In this document: piece by piece, positions 1 through 9,093 of the stretch
Layout: every line of letters begins with the position of its first letter
Position numbering within the stretch: position 1 is the stretch's first letter
Source of the DNA: Planctomycetota bacterium
GTDB lineage: Bacteria > Planctomycetota > Planctomycetia > Gemmatales > Gemmataceae
DNA: 60,913 nucleotides
NCBI GenBank assembly: GCA_016872605.1
Contig: VGZI01000014.1
Coordinates: forward strand, 1-60,913
Direction of reading: 5' to 3'
The notes under the pieces: model-generated
Seen by the model: the letters and a program-made list of their open reading frames with translations, nothing else
The model's database searches: none
What the model was told of the DNA's origin: nothing
Position numbers and translations under genes: made by a program

Positions 1-1645
1 CGATGGGGCGATTCGCCACGGAACCGAGCACGATATCGCCAGGCAGCAGGGAGGCAAAGCCCGGGCTATCGATTCGGCTCTCGTCGACACGCGTTTCGAA
101 GTCAGCGATCATCTCCAAGCCCTTCGGCGCCGGCGCTGCTTCGATTTTCCAGCGTTGCAGGATCGGGGCCAGCACTTCGTCCGCGGGGCGATTGCGATTG
201 GCGGCGACCTGGGCGAACGCGTAGAGCGGCGACGTCTCGTCCTTTGCCGCCACGGCGAGGGCGGACTTCCAGCGTTTGAGCAATTCTGGGTTCAGCTTGG
301 CCGCATGATCCTCGATACCGGCCGCCGTGAGTAGATACTCATGCATTGCGTTGACGGTCGGCTCGGCCTCCGCGGCGATGAAGCGCTGCAGGTCGCGGCG
401 TGCATCGTTGCGAAGGCGCCACATCTCTTGCGCAATCTTGCGATGTTGCGTGATCGTGTCGAATCGTGCGAGCCGATAACTGCTGCTCTCGAGAATGCCG
501 AATAAGGCGTAATAATCCTTCGTCGAGATGGCGTCGAATTTGTGATCGTGGCACCGGGCACAGGCGACGGTCAGGCCGAGAAAGGTCTTGGTCATCACGT
601 CGATGCGATTGTCGAAGCGGTCGGCCTGATCGAGGCGGATATCGACGGGTGAATGGCATTCTTCGCCGAGGAACCAGAACGCGGTGCCAAGGATCGATTC
701 GTTGAATGCGGTGGCTTGGGAACTCATGCGCGGGTTTTTCAGCACGTCGCCAGCAATGTGTTCCATCACGAACTGGTTGTAGGGCACGTCGGCGTTGAAC
801 GCCCGAATGACGTAATCGCGATATTGATAGGCGTTCGGGATCGTGAAGTCGAACTCGTGCCCGCGACTTTCCGCGTAGCGGACCAGGTCAAGCCAATGCC
901 GGCCCCAACGCTCGCCGAAGTGCGGCGACGCGAGCAACCGATCGACGGCATCCTCCAGCACCTTCCCCCGTTTAGCGCCCGCCGCATCCCACGCTTTGAC
1001 AAAATCGTCCACGTCACTCCGCGTCGGCGGTAGCCCAATGATGTCGAAGTGCAAACGGCGCAGAAGCGTCCGCGGGTCGGCCGGCGGCGCCGGCTTGATC
1101 CCCTTCGCCTCCAGTTTTGCCAGGAGAAATCGATCGATGTCGTTCGTCGGCCAAGCGGTGTCCTGAACCTTCGGCGCCGGCCTGGCCTGGATCGGCTGCC
1201 AGCACCAGTGGTCCTTCTTGCGCTGGAGTAGGTTAAAATCTTTATACGTGCTTTTCTTAATCAACTTGTCGTTCGGCCAGGGCGCGCCCATCTTGACCCA
1301 CGTCGTCAGGTCGGCAATGACCGCGTGGGGAAGCTTGCCCTTGCGCGGCATCTTCAGATCGACATTGGTGTAGCGAATCGCCTCGATCAGCCGGCTCTTG
1401 TCCGGTTCGCCCGGCACAAGCGCCGGCCCGTTCTCGCCACCCTGCAGCATTGCCGCTCGACTGTCAAGCAACAGCCCCGCCTTCACCTTCTTCGCCGTCG
1501 CGGAGTGGCATTCGTAACAATGCTGCACGAGCACCGGCCGCACGCGCTTCTCGAAGAACTCGGCCTGCTCGGGCGTGACGGCTTTGTCCTGGGCCACGGC
1601 CGCCGCGGGAAGTAGGCAAACGAGTAGCGTCAGGAATCGTATCAT
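1..1645 (-). CDS. PSCyt1/PSCyt2 (DUF1549-type) cytochrome protein, partial
   Basis: The reading frame is open from ATG at 1645 to the left edge of the window, so the C-terminus is missing (548 residues seen). It starts with a signal peptide (MIRFLTLLVCLLPAAAVAQ). A cytochrome-like heme motif, CYECH, follows near residue 43 with a distal region rich in Met and Pro (VDLKMPRKGKLP), as in the PSCyt1 domain. The middle part (WPTNDIDRFLLAKL, then LDLVRYAES, then CARCHDHKFD) matches the PSCyt2/DUF1549 domain. Proteins of this kind are abundant in planctomycetes, where they usually pair with a DUF1501 protein and are predicted to be periplasmic; the substrate is unknown. The DUF1553 (PSD1) domain expected at the C-terminus would lie outside the window. 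Confidence 0.93.
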   Translation of the reverse strand, partial: MIRFLTLLVCLLPAAAVAQDKAVTPEQAEFFEKRVRPVLVQHCYECHSATAKKVKAGLLLDSRAAMLQGGENGPALVPGEPDKSRLIEAIRYTNVDLKMPRKGKLPHAVIADLTTWVKMGAPWPNDKLIKKSTYKDFNLLQRKKDHWCWQPIQARPAPKVQDTAWPTNDIDRFLLAKLEAKGIKPAPPADPRTLLRRLHFDIIGLPPTRSDVDDFVKAWDAAGAKRGKVLEDAVDRLLASPHFGERWGRHWLDLVRYAESRGHEFDFTIPNAYQYRDYVIRAFNADVPYNQFVMEHIAGDVLKNPRMSSQATAFNESILGTAFWFLGEECHSPVDIRLDQADRFDNRIDVMTKTFLGLTVACARCHDHKFDAISTKDYYALFGILESSSYRLARFDTITQHRKIAQEMWRLRNDARRDLQRFIAAEAEPTVNAMHEYLLTAAGIEDHAAKLNPELLKRWKSALAVAAKDETSPLYAFAQVAANRNRPADEVLAPILQRWKIEAAPAPKGLEMIADFETRVDESRIDSPGFASLLPGDIVLGSVANRPI

Positions 1646-1750
1646 GAAAACACGAAAGCGAAAGAGAGTATTTGGCGGGAAATATTCTTTACTGTCTGAT
1701 CTATCCGATACGGACACGTTCGCCAACGCGGCGCCTCGAAATATCCGGGC

Positions 1751-2965
1751 CTAACACAACTCCAGCGAAATCTCGTCCTTGCCGTTGCGCACGCGCGTCT
1801 CCGTCACCTTGACGCGGACTTGCTGGCCCGTGCGGTAATCGGTGGGCGAGCGGCCGTGGCGCTTTAATCGCGAGATGTGGACCAGGCCGTCGCGGTGGTC
1901 GTCGAGCTTGACGAAGATGCCGAAGTCCTTGATGCCGACGACGACGCCTTGATAGATGTTGCCGAGGTACGTGCCGAGCTCAGGGCGCGGGGCGTCGTAG
2001 TAGGTTTCGTCGTGCCAGCCGAGCGCGATTTCGGTGATGTGTTCGCTGCGAACGCGTTCGACATCGCTCTGCCCCGCCAGGCGAATGGCGATCTCTTGAG
2101 GCAGAAGCAGGTATTCGCAGCGGGCGACGCCGGTCGCATCGGTCCACGAAACGGTCGGCGAGTGGAAGAATCCGAACAGGTAGCTGCGCGGTATCGAAAC
2201 CTGAATGAGCGAAGCGTCGCGCCGCCGCAGCGCCTGGCTGCCGACGAGCTGAATCTCCGGCTTCACCAGGTCGCCTTTGAGGATGCGGCCCCCGTACAGG
2301 GTGATGCGATCCCACGTCGGCAAGCGATCGAGGGCGCGCACCACCGGACTCGGATCGTCGATGGCGTGCGGGAGTGTCTGCTCGATGCCGAGCAGGCGCT
2401 TGAAGCTCGACCACCATCCCGACGGGTTTGGATGCAGCAACGGCGTAAGCATCGACGCCAACGTCGGCAGCGGCACGACGTCCGGATGCCGCGCCAGGTT
2501 CGGGCCGAGCAATACCTTCGGATTCGTGAATACGACGCGCCGATGAATCGCACGGGCGGCGACGGTCACCTTGTTCACATCCTGCACATAAGTCCGCACG
2601 GCATCCATTTTCTTGCCGAGGAGTTCGACCGGATCGTCATGTTCGACTTCGGCGCCGACGCTGTTGACTTGATGCCAGCGTCCCGGCCGGCCGAGTTCGA
2701 CGCGCCCACCCCAGTGTTTGATCTCCAGACCGAGCAAGCCGTTCGGCCCAAGCAGCAAGAGGTCGATCTCGAATTTGCCCTTGGCATCGGGTCGCGGCAC
2801 GCGCAACGATGGATACACCCGGCATTCGCGAGCTTGCGAGCTGACCCAATCTTGGATGAACGTCAGGGCGGCGAGTTCACCTTCATCTCCCGCCACGTCG
2901 CCGGCGAGCGGTTCATGCAGTGTGCGTGCGGTTCGGATCAGGTCCAGTCGGTCGGTGAGCCACAT
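1751..2965 (-). CDS. NERD-domain protein with C-terminal S1 RNA-binding domain
   Basis: 404 residues from ATG 2965 (MWLTDRLDL); the frame runs further upstream, but the extra N-terminus is unlike coding sequence. Residues of about 30-140 look like a NERD (nuclease-related) domain: FEIDLLLLGPNGLLGLEIKHWGG carries the D, then E-x-K pattern of the restriction-endonuclease-like fold. The last 75 residues are a clear S1 OB-fold (GTYLGNIYQGVVVGIKDFG, then GLVHISRL, then GQQVRVKV). The middle is unassigned. No signal peptide is seen, so the protein is probably cytosolic. A nuclease-like domain joined to an S1 domain suggests an RNA- or nucleoprotein-directed role; this is inferred. The upstream 290 bp (2966-3255) holds no convincing gene. 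Confidence 0.85.
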   Translation of the reverse strand: MWLTDRLDLIRTARTLHEPLAGDVAGDEGELAALTFIQDWVSSQARECRVYPSLRVPRPDAKGKFEIDLLLLGPNGLLGLEIKHWGGRVELGRPGRWHQVNSVGAEVEHDDPVELLGKKMDAVRTYVQDVNKVTVAARAIHRRVVFTNPKVLLGPNLARHPDVVPLPTLASMLTPLLHPNPSGWWSSFKRLLGIEQTLPHAIDDPSPVVRALDRLPTWDRITLYGGRILKGDLVKPEIQLVGSQALRRRDASLIQVSIPRSYLFGFFHSPTVSWTDATGVARCEYLLLPQEIAIRLAGQSDVERVRSEHITEIALGWHDETYYDAPRPELGTYLGNIYQGVVVGIKDFGIFVKLDDHRDGLVHISRLKRHGRSPTDYRTGQQVRVKVTETRVRNGKDEISLELC

Positions 2966-3255
2966 GGTAGACGCTTGGAAAAGTTGCGTTAGCGCAAACA
3001 ATTTCGAGTTGAAATGAATGATAGGGCTGCGGGATGAAGTGCACAAGGCGAAAGCGAAGTGCGAAGGGCCGGTGATTTTTCGAGCGTTTGCGCAACCTCG
3101 GTGAACCTTGCGGGCTGCTCAACCTTTGCCGAGGCTGTGCATTTTCCTCGACCCCTGTCATCGTTACGACCGGACCCTCGGTTTTGCAAAATTCCTTGAT
3201 TTCACTCAATTTTGCTGGCGAGTGGCGTTAGGATGACCTAGATAGCGTATAGGCG

Positions 3256-3570
3256 ATGAGCACCGCGCACACGCCGGCCCGAAACCTCGCTTGCGAGGCT
3301 GTGGCACCAACCGACGAGGACAACGTGAAAATAGCCAAGACGCTCAAGGGGTTCGTCAAGTCGTGCTGTTTGGTCGCCTCCAACGCTCGCTATCCGGCGT
3401 TGGATCTCTACCTGACCTACGTGAACTGGTGTATCAATCGCCGGGTCACGGTGTACGATCAGTTCTACTTTCTCGACATGCTGCAAGAGCAGGGCTTCGC
3501 ATACAACGCGTTGCCCGGAAAGTCCTATTTCGAAGGCATCACCGTGCTGCCGGTGTATCGCGTTGTGTGA
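3256..3570 (+). CDS. Small protein resembling a D5-type primase/helicase C-terminal domain
   Basis: 104 residues from ATG 3256; a GTG at 3325 (VKIAKTLKG) is an alternative start. Residues 33-100 keep the pattern of the winged-helix tail of D5/P4-type primase-helicases: F-x3-CC, then LYLTYVNWC, then F-x3-L-x2-QGF, then G-x-SYF-x-GITVLP. In phages that domain follows a AAA+ helicase, which is absent here. The protein could be a remnant of a mobile element or a domesticated DNA-binding protein. The start region contains a small palindrome (cctcgcttgcgagg, 3286-3299), which favours the GTG start or a repeat insertion at the N-terminus. Family placement is by eye and moderate. Confidence 0.5.
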   Translation: MSTAHTPARNLACEAVAPTDEDNVKIAKTLKGFVKSCCLVASNARYPALDLYLTYVNWCINRRVTVYDQFYFLDMLQEQGFAYNALPGKSYFEGITVLPVYRVV

Positions 3571-3654
3571 TCGATCATTGGCGAGCCGAGCCCCGTGAGG
3601 GGCCAGTAGATTCTATCACACATCATCAACCGGCCGCTAACGCGGCTCGGCTCG
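3565..3654. repeat. Nested inverted repeat between genes
   Basis: Arms cgagccgagcc (3582-3592) and ggctcggctcg (3644-3654) are perfect complements; outside and inside them gtgtgat (from 3565) pairs with atcacac near 3614. A small hairpin, ccccgtgagggg, lies inside. It starts at the end of the small D5-like gene and could also act as a terminator. Confidence 0.6.
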
Positions 3655-3726
3655 TCGGTTCTCACATATTGCAACCCGTGCTACATAGAATGATCCTCGA
3701 AACCGCGTCCCGAATTCGAGGATCGC

Positions 3727-5127
3727 ATGGACAAATCTACCGACATTCGCGTCGATGACGTTCGCTTCTCCTACGAGGATTTTCGCTATCGTACGCCGAT
3801 CAAGTTCGGCGGCACGGCCCTCGACCGGGTCACGATTCTGAACGTTGACGTCGCCGTTCGTACGCGCGCGGGTAAGACGGCGCGCGGGTTCGGCTCGATG
3901 CCGTTGGGTAATGTCTGGTCGTTTCCCTCCAAGACGTTGACGTACGATCAAACGCTCGCCGCGATGAAAGCCGTGGTTGAACGCATCGCCGACATCCTGC
4001 GGTCAAGTACGGAAGTCGGGCATCCGATCGATTTGACGTGGAATCTCGAACACCAATTTCTCAAGGCGGCCAGCGAGATTTCTCTCCCCCCTCCCCACCG
4101 GGGGAGAGGGGTCGGGGGTGAGGAGGCAGCCCCACGCGCTGAAACGGTCCCCGCACTTTGCACCCTTGTCTGTGCTAGCCCCTTTGACGCCGCCCTACAT
4201 GACGCCTTCGGCAAAGTCCATGGGCTCAATTGCTATTACACATACGGTCCCGATTTCATGAGCCATGACGTGGGCCATTACCTTGGCAAGGATTTCAAGG
4301 GTGAATCGCTGGACCGCTACGTGAGCAAGACGCCCAAGGCGCAGATGCCGTTGTATCACCTTGTCGGCGCACTCGATCCCTTGGAGGAAAAAGACCTCGT
4401 CAAACGCATCGACGACGGGTTGCCCGAAACGCTCGGCGAGTGGATTCACGCCGACGGCCTAACGCACCTGAAGATCAAGCTCAACGGCGATAACCTCGAC
4501 TGGGACGTGCAGCGCGTCGTGTCTGTCGATCGCGTGGCGACGCAGGTTCAGCAGGAGCGGGGGATTGCCAAATGGTATTATTCGCTCGACTTCAACGAGA
4601 AATGCCCAAACGTCGCGTATCTGCTCGAGTTCTTGCGTCAAGTTCAAAGCCATCGACCGGACGGCTTCGAACGCATTCAATACATCGAGCAGCCGACGGC
4701 TCGCGATCTCAAGGCGAATCGGCAGAACGTCATGCATGAGGCGTCCAAGATTCGGCCCGTGGTCATCGACGAATCGCTCATCGATCTGGAAAGCTTGCTG
4801 TTAGCACGCGAGATGGGCTACACCGGCGCGGCCTTGAAGGCGTGCAAAGGGCAGACGCAATCGCTATTGATGGCAGTGGCGGCGCAAAAGTACGGCATGT
4901 TCCTGTGCGTGCAGGATTTGACCTGCGTCGGCGCCAGCCTCATCCACTCGGCAGGGCTGGCAGCCCAGGTCCCCGGCGTGGCGGCCATCGAATCGAATGG
5001 GCGGCAGTACTGCCCCGCTGCCAATGAGCCGTGGGCGAAGAGCCATCCCGGCATCATGCGGATCCAGACGGGCACGATGGCGACCGAGACGTTAACCGGA
5101 CTCGGCCTTGGCGCGACGCCGGCATGA
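3727..5127 (+). CDS. Enolase-superfamily protein (mandelate racemase/muconate-lactonizing type)
   Basis: 466 residues from ATG 3727. The C-terminal barrel shows the expected order of catalytic and metal residues: KIK in HLKIKLNG, D in SLDFNEK, E in YIEQP, D/E in VIDES, and K-x2-K in LKACKGQTQ. This is the muconate-lactonizing subgroup pattern, with metal-assisted proton abstraction next to a carboxylate. The substrate cannot be told from the sequence. A stretch of about 20 residues near positions 119-138 (SLPPPHRGRGVGGEE) is encoded by a palindromic repeat that lengthens the protein in frame; without it the length is closer to family average. It is followed by a small membrane-protein gene 35 bp downstream, with no obvious functional link. 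Confidence 0.85.
   Translation: MDKSTDIRVDDVRFSYEDFRYRTPIKFGGTALDRVTILNVDVAVRTRAGKTARGFGSMPLGNVWSFPSKTLTYDQTLAAMKAVVERIADILRSSTEVGHPIDLTWNLEHQFLKAASEISLPPPHRGRGVGGEEAAPRAETVPALCTLVCASPFDAALHDAFGKVHGLNCYYTYGPDFMSHDVGHYLGKDFKGESLDRYVSKTPKAQMPLYHLVGALDPLEEKDLVKRIDDGLPETLGEWIHADGLTHLKIKLNGDNLDWDVQRVVSVDRVATQVQQERGIAKWYYSLDFNEKCPNVAYLLEFLRQVQSHRPDGFERIQYIEQPTARDLKANRQNVMHEASKIRPVVIDESLIDLESLLLAREMGYTGAALKACKGQTQSLLMAVAAQKYGMFLCVQDLTCVGASLIHSAGLAAQVPGVAAIESNGRQYCPAANEPWAKSHPGIMRIQTGTMATETLTGLGLGATPA
4081..4123. repeat. REP-like palindrome inserted in frame in the enolase-superfamily gene
   Basis: The sequence ctctcccccctccccaccgg then gggagaggggtcgggggtgagg forms a GC-rich imperfect palindrome. 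It has the same consensus, orientation and reading frame as the left half of the element inside alaS at 40824-40915. Confidence 0.8.
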
Positions 5128-5162
5128 TCGGCGCGGGACCTCGTTGCAGGCAAAGGAATCCT

Positions 5163-5627
5163 ATGGGCTGGCGCGACGACGATCTGAACGATGACGACGA
5201 TTTCAACGTGCGAAAACCCAGCGCCGAGGCACCGCAGGGTCAAGGCGCACTGCTCGGCATCACGTCGCTCGTCTTGGGCGTCATCAGCGCTGTCCTCTGG
5301 GCCGGCACGCTGATCGTGTTTTTCACCAGGCCAGGCATTGCCGCGGGCGCCGCCAATCGCGATGGCCTTTTTATCGCGTTGGCCATTGCGGCAGTGACCA
5401 TACCGGGAATCTCTTTCGTCGGCTTGGTGCTTGGGGTCCTGGGCGCCTTCTCGCAAGATCAGCGCGGCTGGGTGTGCGGCATCTTTGGAATCGTGCTCAA
5501 CGGCATCGTTATGGTCTCGTCGATCGTACTCACGTGCCTCGGAATCGGCATGGTTGGATTTTGGTGTATTTTATGTGCTGCGCTCGTCGGGGCCGCAAAT
5601 CAACAAAACCGGCGAGCAGGACAATAG
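5163..5627 (+). CDS. Small integral membrane protein (DUF4190-like)
   Basis: 154 residues from ATG 5163, preceded by an AAGGA box (gcaaaggaatcct). After an acidic, soluble N-terminus (MGWRDDDLNDDDDF) come four hydrophobic segments, at about residues 30-50, 65-90, 92-110 and 115-145. The segment LGITSLVLGVIS and the later repeat of G-x-V-L-G motifs resemble DUF4190-type membrane proteins. Function is unknown. A terminator-like hairpin follows at 5679. Confidence 0.7.
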   Translation: MGWRDDDLNDDDDFNVRKPSAEAPQGQGALLGITSLVLGVISAVLWAGTLIVFFTRPGIAAGAANRDGLFIALAIAAVTIPGISFVGLVLGVLGAFSQDQRGWVCGIFGIVLNGIVMVSSIVLTCLGIGMVGFWCILCAALVGAANQQNRRAGQ

Positions 5628-5678
5628 TCCAAAAGCCACGATCACCGAGAAATTGAAATGGATCGGGACTCTGGGGAG

Positions 5679-5697
5679 AATGGAGTTACTCCGTTTT
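5679..5697 (+). terminator. Probable intrinsic terminator
   Basis: The stem aatggag/ctccgtt (one G-T pair, 3-nt loop) is followed by a short T-run (ttttcc). It lies 50 bp after the membrane-protein gene. The rest of 5628-5911 shows no gene. Confidence 0.5.
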
Positions 5698-5911
5698 CCT
5701 TCCGTCACCGCTGATCATCGCGAACATCCTATTTGTCCCAATTTGCGTAAGCTGTGAACACGTTCGAGTGTCGCTGCACTTGCTCTTTTGTGCACCCGTC
5801 GTTATAAGATCCTCATAGCGGCTACGTGGAAATGCAGCATTGCCAGCCGGTTGGCGAGCGAAATGCTTGCCGCCTCGACAAAGGAACCACTCGGCACCGA
5901 TAGGGGATAGG

Positions 5912-8026
5912 ATGTCCGCGCTCGCGACGCAAACAATCGCAAAAACCGTCCGTACAGGCTCGACGCCTGCACACCTAGCTCCCATCCTCCACAAGTTCGG
6001 TGTCGAACCGACGCTGCAAAAAGCGCGGCGCTGCCTGTTGTCGCTGCAAAATCCCGACGGCCATTGGCGTGGCGAGCTGCAAGGCGACACGATTCTCGAA
6101 TCCGAATACATCCTACTAATGGCCTTTCTTGGGCGCGCGGGCGAATCCAAGGTGCACAAGGCCGCCGCCTATCTGGTTCAACAGCAACGCCCGGACGGGG
6201 CATGGGCCAACCACCCGGGCGGTCCCGTCGACCTGAATGTTTCCGTTAAAGCGTACTTCGCGCTCAAGCTCACCGGCCATCCCGCGGACGCCGGTTACAT
6301 GGTCCGCGCTCGCGAATTGATTCGCCAAGGCGGCGGGGCGGAAGCGTGCAACAGCTATACGAAGTTCTACCTGGCGCTCTTGGGCCAATTCCCGTACGAG
6401 AACTGCGCGGCGGTGCCACCCGAGATGATCTTTCTGCCCAAGTGGATGTACTTCAACATCTACGCCATGTCGGCCTGGACGCGGACGATCATCATTCCGC
6501 TCAGCCTGTTCTACGCCCATAAGCCGATGCGCAAAGTACCGTCCGAGGAAGGCGTGGCGGAGTTGTTTCTCGACGATCCCCATACACCGCGCTGGCCGCA
6601 CCCGCCGACCAAGCGATTGTTGACGTGGACGAACTTCTTTCTCGCGGCCGACTGGATCATCAAGTTTCTCGAAGTGTGGGGCCCGCAGTTCATTCGGAAA
6701 AAGGCAATCGAACGGGCTGCCGAGTGGATGCTCGATCATTTCCAGGATTCCGACGGCGTCGGCGCCATCTTCCCGCCGATCATCTACACGATCATCAGCC
6801 TGCACTGCCTTGGCCACGGCGCCGATTCGCCCGAGATGCAATACGCTCTCAAGCAACTCGACGACCTGATGCTCGAAGAAGCCGATACCTTGCGCGTGCA
6901 GCCGTGCTTTTCGCCGGTGTGGGATACCGCCCTGTCGGTCAACGCGCTGGCAATGGCCGGTGCGCATCCGCACGATCCGGCGATTACGCACGCCGCTCGC
7001 TGGCTGATCGAACGCGAAGTGCGTCGGCCGGGCGATTGGAGCCTGATGAACCCCGGCGCCGAACCGGCCGGGTGGTTCTTCGAATACAACAACGGCTTCT
7101 ATCCCGACATCGACGATACCGCGATGGTCCTCATGGGCCTCGCCCGCAGCGGCAAGGCGTGGCACTCGACCGCGCTTGCGCCATCGCGCTCGCAGATGGC
7201 ATCCAGGGAGGGCGATGCCACTAGCGCCGATCCGCTCCAGGACGACAACCTCATTCCCGCCGTACGCCGTGGCCTCAATTGGCTGTTGCAAATGCAAAAC
7301 CAAGATGGCGGTTGGGCGGCGTTCGATCGCGACATCAATCACGAAATCCTGACCAAGGTCCCCTTCGCCGATCACAACGCCATGCTCGACCCAAGTTGCC
7401 CCGACATCACTGCCCGCGTTCTGGAGGCGCTAGGGCAGTATGGCATGGGCGTCGGACATTCCCAGGTCGACCGTGGCCTCGAATTTATCGCCAAGACCCA
7501 AGATCCGCGCGGTTGCTGGATCGGCCGATGGGGCGTCAACTACATCTATGGCACCTGGCAAGTTCTCATCGGCCTGGAAGCGGCCGGATTCGACATGACG
7601 CAACCGATGGTCCGGCGGGCGGTCGCCTGGCTTAAGTCAGCACAGCAACCTAGCGGCGGCTGGGGCGAGACGTGCCAAAGCTACAACGATCCGTCGCTAG
7701 CAGGCCAAGGTACCGTGACCGCGTCGCAAACTGCCTGGGCCTTGCTCGGGCTGATCGCTGCCGGTGAAGCCGACTCCGACAGCGTGCATCGCGGCATTCA
7801 GTCGCTTATCGCCAGCCAGCAACCCGATGGCAATTGGGAGGAAGACCAATTCACCGGCACCGGCTTCCCCAAGGTCTTTTATCTGAAGTACCACATGTAC
7901 CGCCTCTATTTCCCGCTCATGGCCCTGGCGCGCTACAAAAACGCCATGGCCCGCGCGAGGTCAAGCGGTGAGGAAGAAGCATCGATCGGCTATGATTGGC
8001 CGGCGGTGTTGCCGATGGCGAAGTGA
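5912..8026 (+). CDS. shc: Squalene-hopene cyclase
   Basis: 704 residues from ATG 5912 (MSALATQTIA). It cyclises squalene to hopene at the inner membrane. The catalytic acid motif DIDD is at residues 399-402 in YPDIDDTAM. Several QW repeats are visible: LQNPDGHW, QQRPDGAW, MQNQDGGW, QQPSGGW and QQPDGNW. The protein is somewhat long (family about 630-680); extra residues around 415-446 (KAWHSTALAPSRSQMASREG) follow the catalytic segment, and the DNA there has a small hairpin (ggcatc/gatgcc near 7198-7221). No other hopanoid genes are next to it; a PilZ gene follows on the other strand. Confidence 0.95.
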   Translation: MSALATQTIAKTVRTGSTPAHLAPILHKFGVEPTLQKARRCLLSLQNPDGHWRGELQGDTILESEYILLMAFLGRAGESKVHKAAAYLVQQQRPDGAWANHPGGPVDLNVSVKAYFALKLTGHPADAGYMVRARELIRQGGGAEACNSYTKFYLALLGQFPYENCAAVPPEMIFLPKWMYFNIYAMSAWTRTIIIPLSLFYAHKPMRKVPSEEGVAELFLDDPHTPRWPHPPTKRLLTWTNFFLAADWIIKFLEVWGPQFIRKKAIERAAEWMLDHFQDSDGVGAIFPPIIYTIISLHCLGHGADSPEMQYALKQLDDLMLEEADTLRVQPCFSPVWDTALSVNALAMAGAHPHDPAITHAARWLIEREVRRPGDWSLMNPGAEPAGWFFEYNNGFYPDIDDTAMVLMGLARSGKAWHSTALAPSRSQMASREGDATSADPLQDDNLIPAVRRGLNWLLQMQNQDGGWAAFDRDINHEILTKVPFADHNAMLDPSCPDITARVLEALGQYGMGVGHSQVDRGLEFIAKTQDPRGCWIGRWGVNYIYGTWQVLIGLEAAGFDMTQPMVRRAVAWLKSAQQPSGGWGETCQSYNDPSLAGQGTVTASQTAWALLGLIAAGEADSDSVHRGIQSLIASQQPDGNWEEDQFTGTGFPKVFYLKYHMYRLYFPLMALARYKNAMARARSSGEEEASIGYDWPAVLPMAK

Positions 8027-8044
8027 TTGCAAGGCGGGCGGGAC

Positions 8045-8119
8045 CAATTTTCCGTAGAGTGCGTGAAACACACCGATCGCTGAAAGGTGCGTTTCACGCA
8101 CCGCTACTACGGTAAATTG
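8045..8119. repeat. Inverted repeat of the gtgcgtgaaac family
   Basis: Outer arms caattttccgtag (8045-8057) and ctacggtaaattg (8107-8119) match with one mismatch; inner arms gtgcgtgaaac (8059-8069) and gtttcacgcac (8091-8101) are perfect. It lies between the convergent shc and PilZ genes and could serve as a two-way terminator. A relative is at 60684-60733. Confidence 0.7.
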
Positions 8120-8121
8120 TC

Positions 8122-8472
8122 TCAATTGGGCGAGGCGAGGTTCTGCCAATCGCGGTATTCTAGGCGTTTCTGAAACTCGGCGCCGATGCAGAATCGCCCA
8201 TCTTCCATCTTGACGATCCAGCGCACCGAAGCCATGCGCTTGATCGGCCGATTCATGCCGTAACCGTTGATGATCAACTCCACCTCGTCCAGCCGAGCGA
8301 GTTCGTCGACGATGATGAGTCGGGCCCCGGTGTCCGATACGTCGAGCAACTCCGAGGACAGGTTGGCACCAAGCCCCAACGAGCCCTTGCGGCACTCGAT
8401 CTTGACGGTGCGGCGCGGTTTGCGGCGTTCCGATCTCCGGCGATTGATCTGCTTCTGTATAGTCGCTTGCAT
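8122..8472 (-). CDS. Single-domain PilZ protein
   Basis: 116 residues from ATG 8472, chosen because a GGAGGA box lies just upstream (ttggaggagcct). The PilZ c-di-GMP-binding signature is present: an R-rich box (RRSERRKPRRTVKIEC) followed by D-x-S-x2-G in LLDVSDTGARL. No output domain is attached, so it probably passes a c-di-GMP signal on by protein contact. The same domain ends the GGDEF protein at 26412-27713. Confidence 0.85.
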   Translation of the reverse strand: MQATIQKQINRRRSERRKPRRTVKIECRKGSLGLGANLSSELLDVSDTGARLIIVDELARLDEVELIINGYGMNRPIKRMASVRWIVKMEDGRFCIGAEFQKRLEYRDWQNLASPN

Positions 8473-8560
8473 AGGCTCCTCCAACTAACCGTAGCTCAAG
8501 CTCGGGCCAAAAGCAAATTGACAGCACATCTTTGGAGTGCGACGGCCCGTTGTCGCACAG

Positions 8561-8844
8561 AACTCGTTCCCAGGCTCTGCCGGGTAACGCACGGCCCGGC
8601 AGGCTCTGCCTGCCGTTGTGTTCAGAAGCGATGCATGTGTTTCCTAAATCAATGTGCGCGAATGTGCAGCGACCGATCGTAGACATCACGCTCCGCGTGA
8701 TGGTCGGACAGTGGGTGTCGGTTGAGCGTGACGGTTATCAGGCTGCCTTCATCACGCGGGTGGTGATGTCTACGATCTTGCAGCCGAATCGCACACAGTC
8801 ATTTAGCACACCATGCGATCCCAGGCGGCGCCTGGGAACGAGTT
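8561..8844. repeat. Two nested inverted repeats in a 621-bp gene-free gap
   Basis: Outer arms aactcgttcccagg (8561-8574) and cctgggaacgagtt (8831-8844) are perfect. Inside are arms gatcgtagacatcac (8675-8689) and gtgatgtctacgatc (8763-8777), also perfect, and a GC-rich palindrome around ggcccggcaggctctgcctgcc (8600-8623). The short frames here are not gene-like. The rest of 8473-9093 shows nothing I can assign; the promoter of the next gene should lie near its right end. Confidence 0.75.
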
Positions 8845-9093
8845 CTCTCTTTTTGCCTAATTCCTCTGGATTCCGTGGTCGAAGGAGGCAATAATGAAAT
8901 CCACTGGATGCCGGCGCCCCGTGGCGGCGAATTCCGGTTGACAGATTCCGTTTGCTCGGCATACTCCGCGGCTCATTGTGAGGGAGATCGTATACTCCGA
9001 CATGCCCGCGGAGTGTGATTCGGGGAACTGCGGCGAATGCGGCGCCAGCTGCGGCATTCGCCCGTGGAGGAATCACGGGGTGGGGGATCAACC

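Noticed and set aside
1877..2992. 371-codon plus-strand frame across the NERD-S1 gene
   Set aside because: Antisense to a protein with two clear domains; composition is typical of a shadow frame.
6116..7375. 419-codon frame on the minus strand opposite squalene-hopene cyclase
   Set aside because: It mirrors the cyclase codons in GC-rich DNA and has no recognisable motif; the cyclase on the plus strand is certain.
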